Assembly (NCBI GenBank): GCA_008973525.1
Contig: WACJ01000001.1
Coordinates: 310,001 to 374,000 of the forward strand
From: Stenopsyche tienmushanensis
Lineage: Eukaryota > Arthropoda > Insecta > Trichoptera > Stenopsychidae
Direction of reading: 5' to 3'
Length of the DNA stretch: 64,000 nucleotides
The translations under genes were made by a program, and so were the position numbers. Below are positions 43,560 through 54,184 of this stretch, one piece after another. Within the stretch, counting starts at the first letter, position 1. Each line of letters opens with the position of its first letter. The notes under the pieces are model-generated. The model searched no databases. It saw only the letters and a list, made by a program, of their open reading frames with translations, and was not told where the DNA came from.

Positions 43560-44165
43560 GGAATGATAGAAATAATGAGATTTATTTTCTTTCCAATAAT
43601 TAAAATTGAATGATATATAAGGGAATTGTATAAGTTATATTTATTTTATTTTGTTGGTTTTATTATAAATATGAAAAAACATACAAACACTGATTTTTAC
43701 TGTAAGTTGGTTGTACTTTACTTATATTATTTGTGAAAGTTCAAACAATAAGTTGACAAAGTTTTATTGCAATCGGATGAACGGTATGGAAGCACATTAA
43801 ATACAGACAAACAAACATTGATTTTTATATATTAAACTATGCTTATATATTTAGGGGCCGAATGGCAGTAGACCCGTCGGAAGACCTCGTCTACGCTGGG
43901 CTGATCAGATCAGAAAAGACGCCGCACGTCTGGGCCTGGGAAATTGGAGGGAGGAGGCCCAGGACAGACGAAAATGGCGGCAAGCGTTGTCGGTGGCCGA
44001 GGCTCTCTTATAGGGCTGCAGGAGCCACCAAAAGTAAAGTAAAGTAAGTTATATTATTTGCGCAATTCTTAGCAATAAGTGGACGAAGTTTTATTGCAAT
44101 CTGATGAACGGTATGGCAGCACATTACATACGAACAAAGACTATTTTTTGTATATAAGATTACAC
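43560..44165 (-). mobile_element. Helitron-like 5' ends interrupted by an RTE tail
   Basis: The reverse complement repeats the 35.4-35.77 kb array: TAGGAATGATAGAAATAAT and TTTTGTTGGTTTTATTATAA at the left, then ATTGCAATCGGATGAACGGT (43.77 kb) and ATTGCAATCTGATGAACGGT (44.09 kb). Between the last two units lies an RTE-type tail (43857-44040). Confidence 0.6.
43857..44045 (+). pseudogene. RTE-type LINE tail with AAAGT-rich 3' end
   Basis: Plus strand, with one frame change: GRPRLRWADQIRKDAARLGL and GNWREEAQDRRKWRQALSVA, followed by non-coding GGAGCCACCAAAAGTAAAGT and AAAGTAAGT. The pattern is the conserved extreme C-terminus of RTE-like proteins. The RTAAAG-type tail would be the 3' end of the element. 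Confidence 0.75.
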
Positions 44166-44169
44166 AGCA

Positions 44170-45620
44170 CAATTTTTTAGCTAAAAATTTCAGTTAACAG
44201 TGGAAAAAAAACGTTTAAATAAATACTCCATCAGATTCGTACACAATATCTCATACTTGCTAAAAGAATACTTCGCATATAATGAGTTGAAACACAAAAA
44301 ATATTCAATTTTATGATTTATTTATTGGGCAGGGCTTCCATGGGCGAAGATAAAGAGGCATTATTTATTCTGTGCGTAACGTCTTATCCCAACGGTGGTT
44401 AGCAAAAGATTCCACTGTTGGGTTCCATCGTCACTTTTATGGGATTTCCCGAATTATTTTTCGGCACTCTTGACCATTGCATTCTTTTGTCAAAGCGATC
44501 ACGTAGCGTCCTCAGCTTTGTGCCAGGGACAATGGGGTTTTTCATGGCGTAAAATAATGAGGCCTCCCGAATTACACCGAAGAACGCCCATCGCCATTGT
44601 CTGCCATCGACAAAAATTGAGACGAAATATTTTCAAAGAAAGGCGCTTTCAAATATTAAACCGAGCCCTTGTATCGCATATTTTATAATTAATCGATCAG
44701 TTTTCCAGCGGTAGTCTTCTGAAGTATTTGGCAATTAATAAAGTCTATTCAAAGCCGCAAAGGAATCAAAAAGTCAGTCGTATCTCCAAATCGAAAGGCA
44801 TTCTGTCTTATTGAATACGTCGATGTGATACTAAAATATTGAGACACACATAACCCCGACGATCATAAGCCTATAAATTAGTCTCGTCTCGAAGACCAGC
44901 TCCACTTTTATATCCTCATATTAGAACTTATCCAATAAATCACACAATAATCCCCTATTCAGGCTCAAACAGCCATAACAAGCCTAAGATTCGAGCCCGA
45001 CGGGGAAGAATCGATCCACGAAAATAAGCGCAAACATAAAAACATGTAAAAATAGATACACCCATGGTGTGGGAAATTCTTGGCGAACAAGGGTCTTATT
45101 GACCCGAACGTGATCTGGTACCTTCGCCATTTAGATTCATCCCGCTTGCCCACATCCCCGATATAACCTGATAACCTCTCCGACGAAGAGTGGCCGTCGA
45201 ATTCGTCCGACGAACCTAAGATTGAAACATAAAAGCTGCTCAAAACGATACTATATTATATTTTTTACAACGGACGTGTACGAAATGTGGTAATAGACCC
45301 TCTCCGGAGCACCTCGGCTTTATAAGTATTTTTTATGCACAGCCTTAATGCGGCCAATCATTTTTTGGGTCTGGTGCTGCGATTCGAAGGCTCCGATTGA
45401 TTTTTCAAAGGATAGCTCAAAATGGAATATCAAACTGGTGGAAGATAAAGCGAATTTAACGGTAAACTGCTCACAATTTATTATTTTTCTTGTTGCAAAG
45501 AATCGTTTCGACTATCGGAAAGAAGACGAAGCAATGTCGCCGAAGAATTAAACGAGGCGACATCCTAAATATCATATGGAGCTTAAAATCGAATCTTGAA
45601 AATATAAAGACTGTTATATA
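44170..45620. other. Unique DNA, no gene recognised
   Basis: The frames at 44395-44688 (plus, 97 codons) and 44965-45243 (minus, 92 codons, with GKRDESKWRRYQITFGSIRP) have no domain I know. No repeats linked to other parts of the window. Confidence 0.4.
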
Positions 45621-45625
45621 GGATC

Positions 45626-45994
45626 AGGAACGCTCTTGGGGCGGAGTCCCCGGGCGGCTTCCTGCTCCCACGCGCTCGTATGTATAACCAGACGGATGGA
45701 TGGGAATGCACAGGCGTTGAATAGAAAGACTCTCTTCTCTAGGTAACTTTTTATTCAGCACGATAGAAAGTGATCTGGCTGCGAGAAGGACGTCCTCCCG
45801 CAGCCAAGGTCAACTGATGACTCCTTCCGGCTCGCGCCTACTCGCGTCATCACTTAATCGGCAACAGTGCACGCGCAAGAAGCGATCCCCGTGAGCACAT
45901 TGCACCTAAAGAGAGACAGAAGATGTCGCAGTTAATCTAACGAATTAAATCTGCTCAGACTATTGCATGGAGATGGTAAATCACCCACGCTACA
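45626..45994 (-). mobile_element. LTR fragment (tRNA-Leu-primed family)
   Basis: Minus strand begins TGTAGCGTGGGTGATTTACC and shares the GGTGCAATGTG, CTTGCGCGTGCACTGTTGCC, GGCTGCGGGAGGACGTCC and GAGAAGAGAGTCTTTCTATT blocks with the 27.09-kb copy. It ends near GGGGACTCCGCCCCAAGAGC, about 40 bp short of the LTR end. Confidence 0.75.
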
Positions 45995-46067
45995 AGACTA
46001 ATAATATTTATTCTAATACAATTACGCTATATGCAGTTTAAGTAAACAGCGGTGCGGCGGCGTAGTT

Positions 46068-46135
46068 AATGGATGCAGGCATGTCCGCACAGGTCGGACA
46101 CCCGTCAACGACACAGCGAGAGTAGTGCAATTGTA
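46068..46135 (+). repeat. Direct repeat flanking the minisatellite, left copy
   Basis: GGCATGTCCGCACAGGTCGG then ACACCCGTCAACGAC corresponds to GGCACGTCCGTGCAGGTCGG then GCGCCCGTCAGCGAC at about 47138-47175. GCAATTGTA / GAATTGCA follow. The two copies lie 1.07 kb apart, on either side of the minisatellite and the hAT-like end. Confidence 0.6.
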
Positions 46136-46361
46136 TGTATGTATTTCTATCGTATTGGATCCATTTCTCATCAGTATCTTCTTCCAAGAATGTTGACAAC
46201 CAGAAGCCCCATCTTGACATTTTTGACTGCTGCCCAGAACAATAATCCGATACTGAGACCGCTCTACCGCCAAAGGTTCTTCAGCCATGATCCACTGCGT
46301 CTGAACAGTTTATGGAATTTTAAGCATCCTTCTGTATGCCCACAATTTGAACACACCACTG

Positions 46362-46720
46362 GCGGGCACACAGATATCGATCCGCGGGCGTGCAAAAATT
46401 GCTCCGCGAGCGCGCAGAATTGGCTCCGCGAGTGCCCAGAAATGGAACCGCGGGCACACAGATATCGATCCGCGGGCGCACAGAATTGGCTCCGCGGGCG
46501 CCCAGAAATGGAACCGCGGGCACACAGATATCGATCCGCGGGCGCGCAGAATTGGCTCCGCGGGCGCCCAGAAATGGAACCGCGGGCACACAGATATCGA
46601 TCCGCGGGCGCGCAGAATTGGCTCCGCGAGCGCCCAGATATGGAACCGCGGGCACACAGATATCGATCCGCGGCGCGCAGAATTGACTCAGCGGGCGCCC
46701 AGAAATGGAACCGCGGGCAC
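46362..46720 (+). repeat. 22-bp minisatellite with 66-bp higher-order unit
   Basis: Sixteen 22-bp units occur in three types: A GCGGGCACACAGATATCGAT+CC, B GCGGGCGCGCAGAATTGGCT+CC and C GCGGGCGCCCAGAAATGGAA+CC. They are arranged A-B'-B-C, then A-B-C four times, so the higher-order period is 66 bp. Since 66 is a multiple of 3, the frames stay open. Plus frames 46073-46726, 46347-46760 and 46390-46686 and two minus frames all pass through. I regard these as products of the repeat rather than a shown gene. Confidence 0.9.
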
Positions 46721-46960
46721 CAGTGATGTAATGCTAAATAAAAAAGTCTGGGAGCGCTGATTAATTATAATATTTCAGTACCCCCTCCCCTACCAGCAGT
46801 GTTACAATTTTCGCACCAAGTTTCCAACCAAACGGTCTTCAATTTAACTAATTTAAGTTAAAATAAATTTTAGAAACATATATTATGTAAAATTTCCAAA
46901 TCGTTTAGAAAAAAGTGTGGGTGCGCCGACCCCACGCGCCCCCGCCCCACTACACCACTG
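46721..46960 (+). mobile_element. hAT-like element abutting the minisatellite
   Basis: Left end CAGTGATGTAATG (46721) and right end CCACTACACCACTG (to 46960) are imperfect inverted repeats. AAAAAAGTSTGGGWGCGC occurs near both ends in the same orientation. No 8-bp duplication was found directly (GCGGGCAC left, GAATTGAT right). Another CACCACTG end lies at 46354-46361, immediately left of the minisatellite. Confidence 0.5.
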
Positions 46961-47330
46961 GAATTGATATCTAATTTCGGCGATCGGTAGATTGGCGGGT
47001 CAGCAACGTGGTTGGCGAATCGGTGGCGCGGTTGTCGAGACGACAGTTCAGCGACGTGGTTGATGGGTCAGCGGCGCAGTTGTTTGGGTGGTGAGACAAC
47101 GGGTCGATCAACATCTCCGGAGGTGCCGAGGATGGCGAAGGCACGTCCGTGCAGGTCGGGCGCCCGTCAGCGACTCATTGTGCTTTGAATTGCACCGGTA
47201 TTTAAAAACTCTTTGTCTCTTTGTCTCTTTCTCCTTTCTCTTTCTTTTTCAATACGAGACTCAAACACACATCTGGTTGGTATTAACCTGTTGATTAAAT
47301 CCGTAATCGAACCTATATAAATATTTGGAA
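46961..47330 (+). repeat. GC-rich imperfect repeats and right flanking direct repeat
   Basis: GTCAGCAACGTGGTTGGCGA and TTCAGCGACGTGGTTGATGG start two roughly 37-bp units at 46999-47080. The right copy of the 46068 repeat follows at about 47138-47205, then a CTCTTTGTCTCTTTGTCTCT pyrimidine run. Confidence 0.6.
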
Positions 47331-47587
47331 CTGTACCGCAACAAAAGTTGAAATGAAAAAATAATGGTGCAAAGCCCTTGTTGTATGCAATGTTTTTGTA
47401 TTGTATGTATTTTTAAAAAAAAGTGTAAAAAAGTGGCAGAAGTGACACTTCTTTTTAGCTTCTTAACTTATAGAAAAATGAAGATTTTATGCATTGTTTT
47501 TTTTTCCATTTGTTAACGAAAAATATTAGCTAAAAGTTTGCGCGATGTATTGTGTAATATATAATAATATAAGAGAGCTACTGTCTA

Positions 47588-47790
47588 GTGGTTGCTCTAT
47601 TGCGCAGTAGAGAAGGTACGGCGCATGCGTATAGTGTGTCTATTATATATGCGATGGAGACGGAGAGGCTACAAACAAATCTACCTATTTTTCCAGCCGA
47701 CAGCCGCTTAGAGTTTCACTTTTCGTGGCGTTCAGCCCGATTTGCCCTACAAGATTCACTTCAAATATATCATAGTGGCAGTTTCTTACA
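47588..47790 (+). mobile_element. LTR-element leader fragment D
   Basis: Shares GCGCATGCGT...GTGTGTCTAT...GCGATGGAGACGGAGAGGCT, and a segment coding RLEFHFSWRSARFALQDSL in one frame, with fragments A-C. It lacks the LTR end and PBS. It extends furthest into the leader (to TTCACTTCAAATATATCATAG). Confidence 0.55.
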
Positions 47791-47989
47791 GTGAGATCTG
47801 TTTAAATCCAGTTTTAAAAAATGGATAAAGTGCACTTAATTAATAATTTAAAAATGCATATTTTTAACAGTCATATTCTATAGTCGTATGCTATATTTTC
47901 GTTTATTATATCGAAAAACCACAATAGCTACTTATCATACGTACAAATCCTCTCATCTCTCCGGACCGTGCAGCGTATATGAAGCTTGT

Positions 47990-48250
47990 ATATAAATCAA
48001 TATTCGTTCATTTATATAAACATTAACAATTCACTTGAAATCAATTCATTTGGGTTATCATTATTAGTTGATAAATTTGGATTATCCATCTATACAACGG
48101 TACGATATACACAAGACATGCTCTCCGTCTCTGTTTTCTATTCGCAATCTACGAACTCAACGTGCATGAATGCTCTTTCTGAATTACTGGAATTCGATCG
48201 CAAATATGCGACTGTACTCCTCAAAAGGTTAACACTTGGCAAGACACGTC
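47990..48250 (+). repeat. Dispersed repeat F, copy 3
   Basis: GTTGATAAATTTGGATTATC, ATCTATACAACGGTACGATA, then ACATGCTCTCCGTCTCTGT and AATGCTCTTTCTGAAT. These align with 51.76-51.92 kb (ATCGATAAATTTGGGTTAAT, ATCTATACAATCGTGCGATG, AGTGCTCTTTCTGAAT) and loosely with 19.25 kb. Confidence 0.55.
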
Positions 48251-48254
48251 GAAA

Positions 48255-49600
48255 GCATTGAGATTAATTTAAGTTTAATCGAAACATATCATAAATGTGC
48301 AACCCCATGTAAAAAAAACTGTTATCATTAGTATTATCAGTAAATTGAGACAGCCCTAAATACATAATAATTTTTAATGGCATATATACAATATTAATCA
48401 AACAAAAATCTTGTATTGTGACAACCCTGAACTTCTAATATATCCAAAATCACTGGTAGTTAAACATCGAATTAAAGTATCAAAAAAGGGTTATTGGATG
48501 TAAAAGGATCTAATTTTTTTAAATTTAAAATATCGCGTAGTCACGTATTTGACACGTTCGCTTCGGTGGCTCGCAAAATTTCGGTAATCATACAAATATT
48601 AAAAAATTGTATCTATACATCATTTTCGTCAATTATCCCTTCTTTCAGGACATCCTGCCCAATTTCAAGCGTAAAGGGGGACGATCCTGTCCTGTTTGGG
48701 AATCCTCCTCGTACATTAGCGATAAAGGCTGTTCATTTATATTTGAAACACGTCCAAACTACATACGGAAGCGTATTAACTACAGACCTCCAATAAAAGA
48801 AGAAACGATCAGGTCAGGACGCAAAAAGGTCGAAATTAATTGGGCGTGCAAGACGCAAGTCTGCAATAACTTATTATTAGACCGACAAAGAGACAAATAT
48901 TTGCTCCCTCCTCGGAAGTGCCCAAGAAACTTTGATAGGTTATGGGCTTGTATTCATTCCAGGACGACGGGTAGGGAGGCGTAAAAAAATGGGCTTTCGA
49001 AAGGCCGTAGTCCTGTTTACGATCTATCATGGAAAGGCCAACTGGAAAAAAAACAAAATTGAATTGCACTATCGTAATTGGATCTTTCCTCGCCTGAAAA
49101 TGAAGGTAATTTTAAATCATCGACGATTTATTGCGCGGAAAATTATAAATTATATATGAAATTAAGTGAGCGCTCTGAAGGACCCTCCTGAAATACGGCC
49201 CTGGTTAGCCCCAATTTAAAAGCCAAGGGCGAAATGATAATTAGTACCTTTTTTCAGTATATTAAGCAAATGGTGTTTTGGAGTGTAATGTGTTCTTTTG
49301 GGGATTTATTTCTTCTCTCTGTTATATTATATGACATTTCTATGGGGCCGCTAATTAATAGAGTTCTTTAAGAATAAAGACCACCCTTAACTCTATCCAA
49401 ACCAATTAAATGTGCTTATAAAATGTATTAATACCATCCTTTTTACAGGCAATGCGCGCTAATCAATTTAAGCAATTTTCACACGACAGTTATTCTAAAT
49501 TAAATATTTTAACTAGAATTTTAGTTACTTCATCTTTCCTGAGATTCAATTATAACATGTATGTCTTTTGAACTAAGTTATTTAATTTAAATTTCTTTGA
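48255..49600. other. Unique DNA, no gene recognised
   Basis: Overlapping plus frames at 48494-48984 (up to 125 codons) include WACKTQVCNNLLLDRQRDKY, which I do not recognise. A splice-joined exon cannot be excluded. No repeat copies elsewhere in the window. Confidence 0.35.
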
Positions 49601-49603
49601 AAT

Positions 49604-49641
49604 TATATCTATATATATATGAAAGTATATCATTCACACAT

Positions 49642-49685
<44 letters not shown>

Positions 49686-51545
49686 CAATGTGTGTCTGTC
49701 CGGCTGTCCAAAATTTGCTAAGGCAAACAAAGCCTTTTGTCAATCTAATGTCTGTTCAAGCGCTTGGCTGCGTCAGCCAAGGCCGGGCTGGACGGCTAGC
49801 GCGTCGTAGTGCTCGGCGGCTCGCCAGTCACTATACGAAGTGAGGGAGAGCGCACGCATCCTAACCTCTCACTCCCACCCCAATACATCGCGTAGCTTTC
49901 CAACTAAGCGCGTGTTGCTAAGCAACCACATCCAAATCAATAAATAAACAAATCACTCATTCATATATTCTAAAAGCGAATTGGATGCATCTTCACACAT
50001 AACAAATCAATCAACAGCGAAATTAACTCCAGGATTCAACACGATATGAGGTGCTATCATTGCCTCAAAATATATTAAGGACGAATACAAACATCAAAAT
50101 TAAAAAAAAAAACTTTAACAACTTACAGTTCGGGTGTTCCGCGCTAAAATTCATAAAACTCTACTTCTTTCGTAAAATTGATATAATTCTTAAGCCAGCT
50201 AATAGATTGAAACGAAATTTTAGTGGTTCCTCCAAAAAAACTTACTGCACCGATATATTTAAACAAAACAGTGGTTTTTAATATGTGGTACGGTTATCAG
50301 CATGATAAAATTCAAAAGTGATTTTTTGATATAATTTGTATGTAAAGGCATTAATTAAATGACACGTAAACATACGAACAAAACGCAAGGACAACATTCA
50401 GTTAGTTTATCATTCTATATAAAAATATATTTGAATTGAATATTTTAACACTCAAAATTGGCGTGCCTAAAATTCTTCTCTGAAACAGAAAAAGACATAT
50501 AGCAACTGTACTAGGTTTTTAGTGAAAAAAAAGATGAATAATATCTTCGGAGCTACAGTTTGAAATGCAAAATTTAAAAAGAGGTTGTGGCCCAACGATT
50601 CCGACTGATTTTCTATTCGAATTGAAACGTGTGCAATTTCCGGTGTGAGCATTAACAAATAATAGAAACACACAGGGTATGCGTGCATGCTTCTCACATG
50701 GACAGCTGTATGCGGGCTGCTTACGCTCAAATCATTTATTACCAGATGGTGCACACCATCCGGAAAAATATTTTGAATCTAAAAGTATTTCATTAGCACG
50801 GCATAAGCATAATTTTTAGGATGAATATGACAAAAACATGGGGAGCCTCCTTTGACCTGAGCTGTGTAATTGATCCCCCTATTCGGGAGCATGCCAGCCC
50901 GTGAGCAAAGTGCACATGGTGCAAAACCGTCAAATTAAAATTCCATGTCTGCAAGGACCCGTTCCTTCTCCACTTCTTGCGGCCACTTGCGCTCTGAACG
51001 TGGGAGGAAGCCAGCTAAAGATTCTAATTTTACTTTAAAATTTTAGGCTAGGATAAATATATAGATGAAAACTGCTTAAAATTTAAATAGAAAAAAATAA
51101 ATATATAAATATGTATTTTGTATAGGGTAGGGAAGAGTTTTGAGTCTTACTTACAGCTTCGAAAAAAATGCGAAAAATAACAATTAGTGGCGAGCCCACT
51201 AATTATTACCGGTCGCAAGGACCTCTAGGTGGAGATCGTAGAGAGCCCTGGGAATGCATTTTCCCTCAAATTTTTTACAAAAAGCCCTAAATGCCCTAAA
51301 ATCAGAGAGAATGGCCACAAGTCTTTCGTGTCCGACTGATCCAAATTTCGGACCACTGACACAACAAAGGAACACCTCGCGACCGGACACCATGCCCGAA
51401 AATGTCCACAGAACATGGTCTGCGTCCATGGACGGATCTCTGCATGGACACTCTGAAGTTGTTGAAAGCCCAGGTGTTGCCTCAGGTGGTGCCTAACTGA
51501 GAGGAAGAAAGTGAGAGGTGGCGGCCGACGACCGACGCAGATCAC
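49604..51545 (+). repeat. 1.85-kb dispersed repeat, copy 2
   Basis: Same orientation and order as 28189-30038. It opens TCTATATATATATG, then a hairpin-forming AT run, then ATCAATGTGTGTCTG. It contains the GC-rich GGCTGCGTCAGCCAAGGC block and the shared minus frame at 50467-50754. The reversed R1-like fragment follows (51.2-51.44 kb; frame DADHVLWTFSGMVSGREVFL). It ends GACGCAGATCAC at 51545. Confidence 0.85.
49620..49696. repeat. AT microsatellite inside an inverted repeat
   Basis: ACACATTGAT (49636-49645) and ATCAATGTGT (49683-49692) are perfect inverse copies that enclose about 37 bases of pure AT alternation. The whole can form one long hairpin. Confidence 0.75.
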
Positions 51546-51699
51546 CGTTCAAATTCATTAATAACATTTTTTTTCATTAAAAACAATCTTCAATTCGAGG
51601 CAGAGTCAATTGTAAATAAGCACTGTTGATAGCATATAAGCCTACGTCATATTTCTACTTAAACAATACAAAATAATAGGAAGCAATTAAATAAATAAA

Positions 51700-51930
51700 C
51701 ACTGTCGATAGTACACAATATTCGGTTACTTATTTGCGTAAACAAATAACAAACTTCAAATCGAATTCATTATTAATCGATAAATTTGGGTTAATGATCT
51801 ATACAATCGTGCGATGTATGCGGGGAAGCTCTCCGTCTCTGTCTCCCGAACTGCGCTACGTTATCTGTCTGTCTCTGTCTGTCTCCGAGTTCAATATACA
51901 AGAGTGCTCTTTCTGAATAATGAAGGGGTG
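51700..51930 (+). repeat. Dispersed repeat F, copy 4
   Basis: See the copy at 47990. Contains a TCTGTCTGTCTCTGTCTGTC run (51864-51883). Confidence 0.5.
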
Positions 51931-51979
51931 ATCCCAGGCCCTGGGATAGTACTCTTTTAGGGGTTCAATGATTGTAAAG

Positions 51980-52170
51980 TTTTAATACAGCTGCATTTTT
52001 AAATCGTTTTTCTTTCAGGCAACACGTCTAATTATGGACAATAAATTGGTGTAGTTATAGTTTATTTAGATTTCGATGATTCACAATGAATTATTCTTCG
52101 CATATCCCACTATATGCACAAAAGAACCTTTTTTATAGTAAATTTATTTTCATTTTATTAGGGTGTCTAA
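51980..52170 (+). repeat. Repeat H, copy 1
   Basis: TTTTAAATCGTTTTTCTTTC, then AATTATGGACAATAAATTGG and CTTTTTTATAGTAAAT, align with 63.27-63.38 kb (TTTTGAATCGTTTTTTTCTC, AATTTGGACAATAAACTTG, CTTTTTATAGTCAAT). The parent element is unknown. Confidence 0.55.
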
Positions 52171-52229
52171 ATGTGTAACCCCACTGATTGTTACCAACCG
52201 ATGGAGGTCATAGAAAACCCCCAAGGATA

Positions 52230-52385
52230 CATTATTCTCCAAAAATCTTACAGATATTGGAGGGAGTGGCTACTAGGTTTCCATGTCCGAACGGTCCAAA
52301 TTTCGAACCACTCACACATCGAAAGAGCGCCTCGCAATCGAACACCATGTCCGAACACGTCCACAGAATATGATTTGCGTCAAAA
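52230..52385 (-). pseudogene. R1-like C-terminal fragment
   Basis: Minus strand: DANHILWTCSDMVFDCEALF and RCVSGSKFGPFGHGNL-type sequence. This copy keeps HILWTC, i.e. the knuckle Cys. Fragment only. Confidence 0.65.
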
Positions 52386-52389
52386 TTGT

Positions 52390-52930
52390 TTGTATCTTAT
52401 AATATATGAAATCATACAATTTTTTTTTTTCAAAATTTGCCTTCTTCGTTCCAATGCTCCATTAAAACTGCCATAAGTCAATAGGAAAATAAGATAATAG
52501 TTACTTGAATAATCGATCTGTAAAAAGCGGGCGAAGACAAAAAGCCACCGCCCGGAAAGGATTGCAAATTAAGGTTTTATGTCGTAGCGTCCGGATCAGG
52601 GAATTACTTCACTAATCAGGAATCCGGCCAGGACCCTGCCTATTATTGTCCTCGAATAGCAAATTGACTTTGGCGGAATTGAGTGAAACTTTCTAATTGG
52701 ATATTTTTACTTTGACAAAAGATCTAAGAGGGTCGAACTTTTTGCGACTTTCAATTGTCATTGTTTCGTTCTGTTTACAAGTGTTTCGCGATTCAGCCAA
52801 TCGACAAAGCGCCTAAATAATTGCAAATGGATGGAAGACACCTCCTTACAAAATATGAACGGCTTTTGTTCAAAGGTACATCGTTCCAGCTGAAGTTTCT
52901 TACAAAATATTGAACGAGGGCCATCTAAGA
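52390..52930. other. No gene seen
   Basis: Unique sequence; nothing recognised. Confidence 0.45.
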
Positions 52931-52937
52931 AGTTAGT

Positions 52938-53215
52938 TTATTAGATCTCGCGTGTTTGTCGGCCATTTTGTTCAGTCACGGTAAATTCTTCCGATGGAGA
53001 GATCGTCGAGCACTTCTGGCACCTTCGGTCCGCACAAAATACGCGCGGTCATCCGTTTTTTGACTTTGCAATACAATACCGTCAACAATATCCAACGGAA
53101 GCTCGTGGAAGTTTATGGTAGTAATATGATGAGTCGACATCTTATCACGAAATGGTTTAGCCGTTTCAAAAAAGGCCGTATTGATACTCACGACAAGGCA
53201 CATTTAAAACGAATA
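52938..53215 (+). pseudogene. Mariner transposase N-terminal fragment
   Basis: The frame from 52994 reads HKIRAVIRFLTLQYNTVNNI, QRKLVEVYGSNMMSRHLITK and WFSRFKKGRIDTHDK. This is the first helix-turn-helix of SETMAR/HTH_48-type mariners (IRAVIRFL...I...L...YG...MS...V..W...F..GR..V.DE). It then diverges. The same start region is present at 26.96 kb, and a reversed copy at 60.29-60.40 kb. Confidence 0.8.
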
Positions 53216-53219
53216 GGAT

Positions 53220-54180
53220 GGGAGTTATGGGGTAGGATGGGTTCCTCACATTTTGACCGAACACACCCAAAACAAATCCTTTTTTGAATGGCACTAAATA
53301 CACAAATATGATTTGGTCCCCATAATATGATATTAATTTAACTGCAATTATCTTCTGTAATTTGTTTGAATTGTGTCTTGGTTTCCGTGGGAACGTTTGA
53401 ATACGAGCTTTAAATGTATTAAATATATATATTAACAAAAAATGCCTTCCCGATACATTTTTAGAGCCACTGACACCAGCAAATCTGTAATTAATAAGAT
53501 ATTAGGTCCCTCTCGAACACGCCCGTTCCGTGTCCTCTTTTTTGCATTTTAAACAAGACACGCCTAATTACTCAGAGTAATTGATGTTGGCTTTACACGA
53601 GTATCAGATTATCGAAAATTGAGATGGAATTTATCATCGTGCTATTTTGTCTCCATTATTCCATACATAATCGCAGCTGACCCTTTAATCGCCGGCAATC
53701 GGTGTACACACCGATGAAATGTTCAATGCCACTATCTCAGAGATTGATGCCGGCAATAGTGTTATTTCTCTGTTCGTGTCAGTTGATAGTTTGCCACCAA
53801 AGAAGTGACTTGCTAAGCATTCGTGTGGTGTTATTTACAAATTAATTGCAGTGTTTCACGGGAGAAAATTGATAACTTCATTGAATAGAGCAAAACTTCT
53901 CAACTCCATTTTTAGCCATTATAATAATGTTATGCTTCAATGTGAATATTTTCAATAATAGTATACAATGATAGATTGAGCCTTCAATATAAATACTAAT
54001 TAAAATATTTTATTATGGCATATTTCATATGAATATTTGTTACAAATGGGTTAGACCTTATAAAGTTTACATGAATCATTTTGCCTTTACTTTCAGTACT
54101 AATTTATTACAAGGGAAGGGCTATCTTACTTACAGGTTTATTTAAAAATCTTAAGTAATTTGAAGTTTGCTTGCAAGGAG
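53220..54180. other. No gene seen
   Basis: Unique AT-rich sequence with no recognised frame. Confidence 0.45.
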
Positions 54181-54184
54181 GTGG

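Noticed and set aside
46073..46726. 217-codon ORF over the minisatellite as a repeat-protein gene
   Set aside because: Five of six frames are open only because the higher-order period (66 bp) is a multiple of three; no start context, splice or conservation evidence supports one frame.
51939..51953. CCCAGGCCCTGGG as a terminator-like palindrome
   Set aside because: Only 13 bp with an imperfect centre; no transcript or element boundary supports a function.
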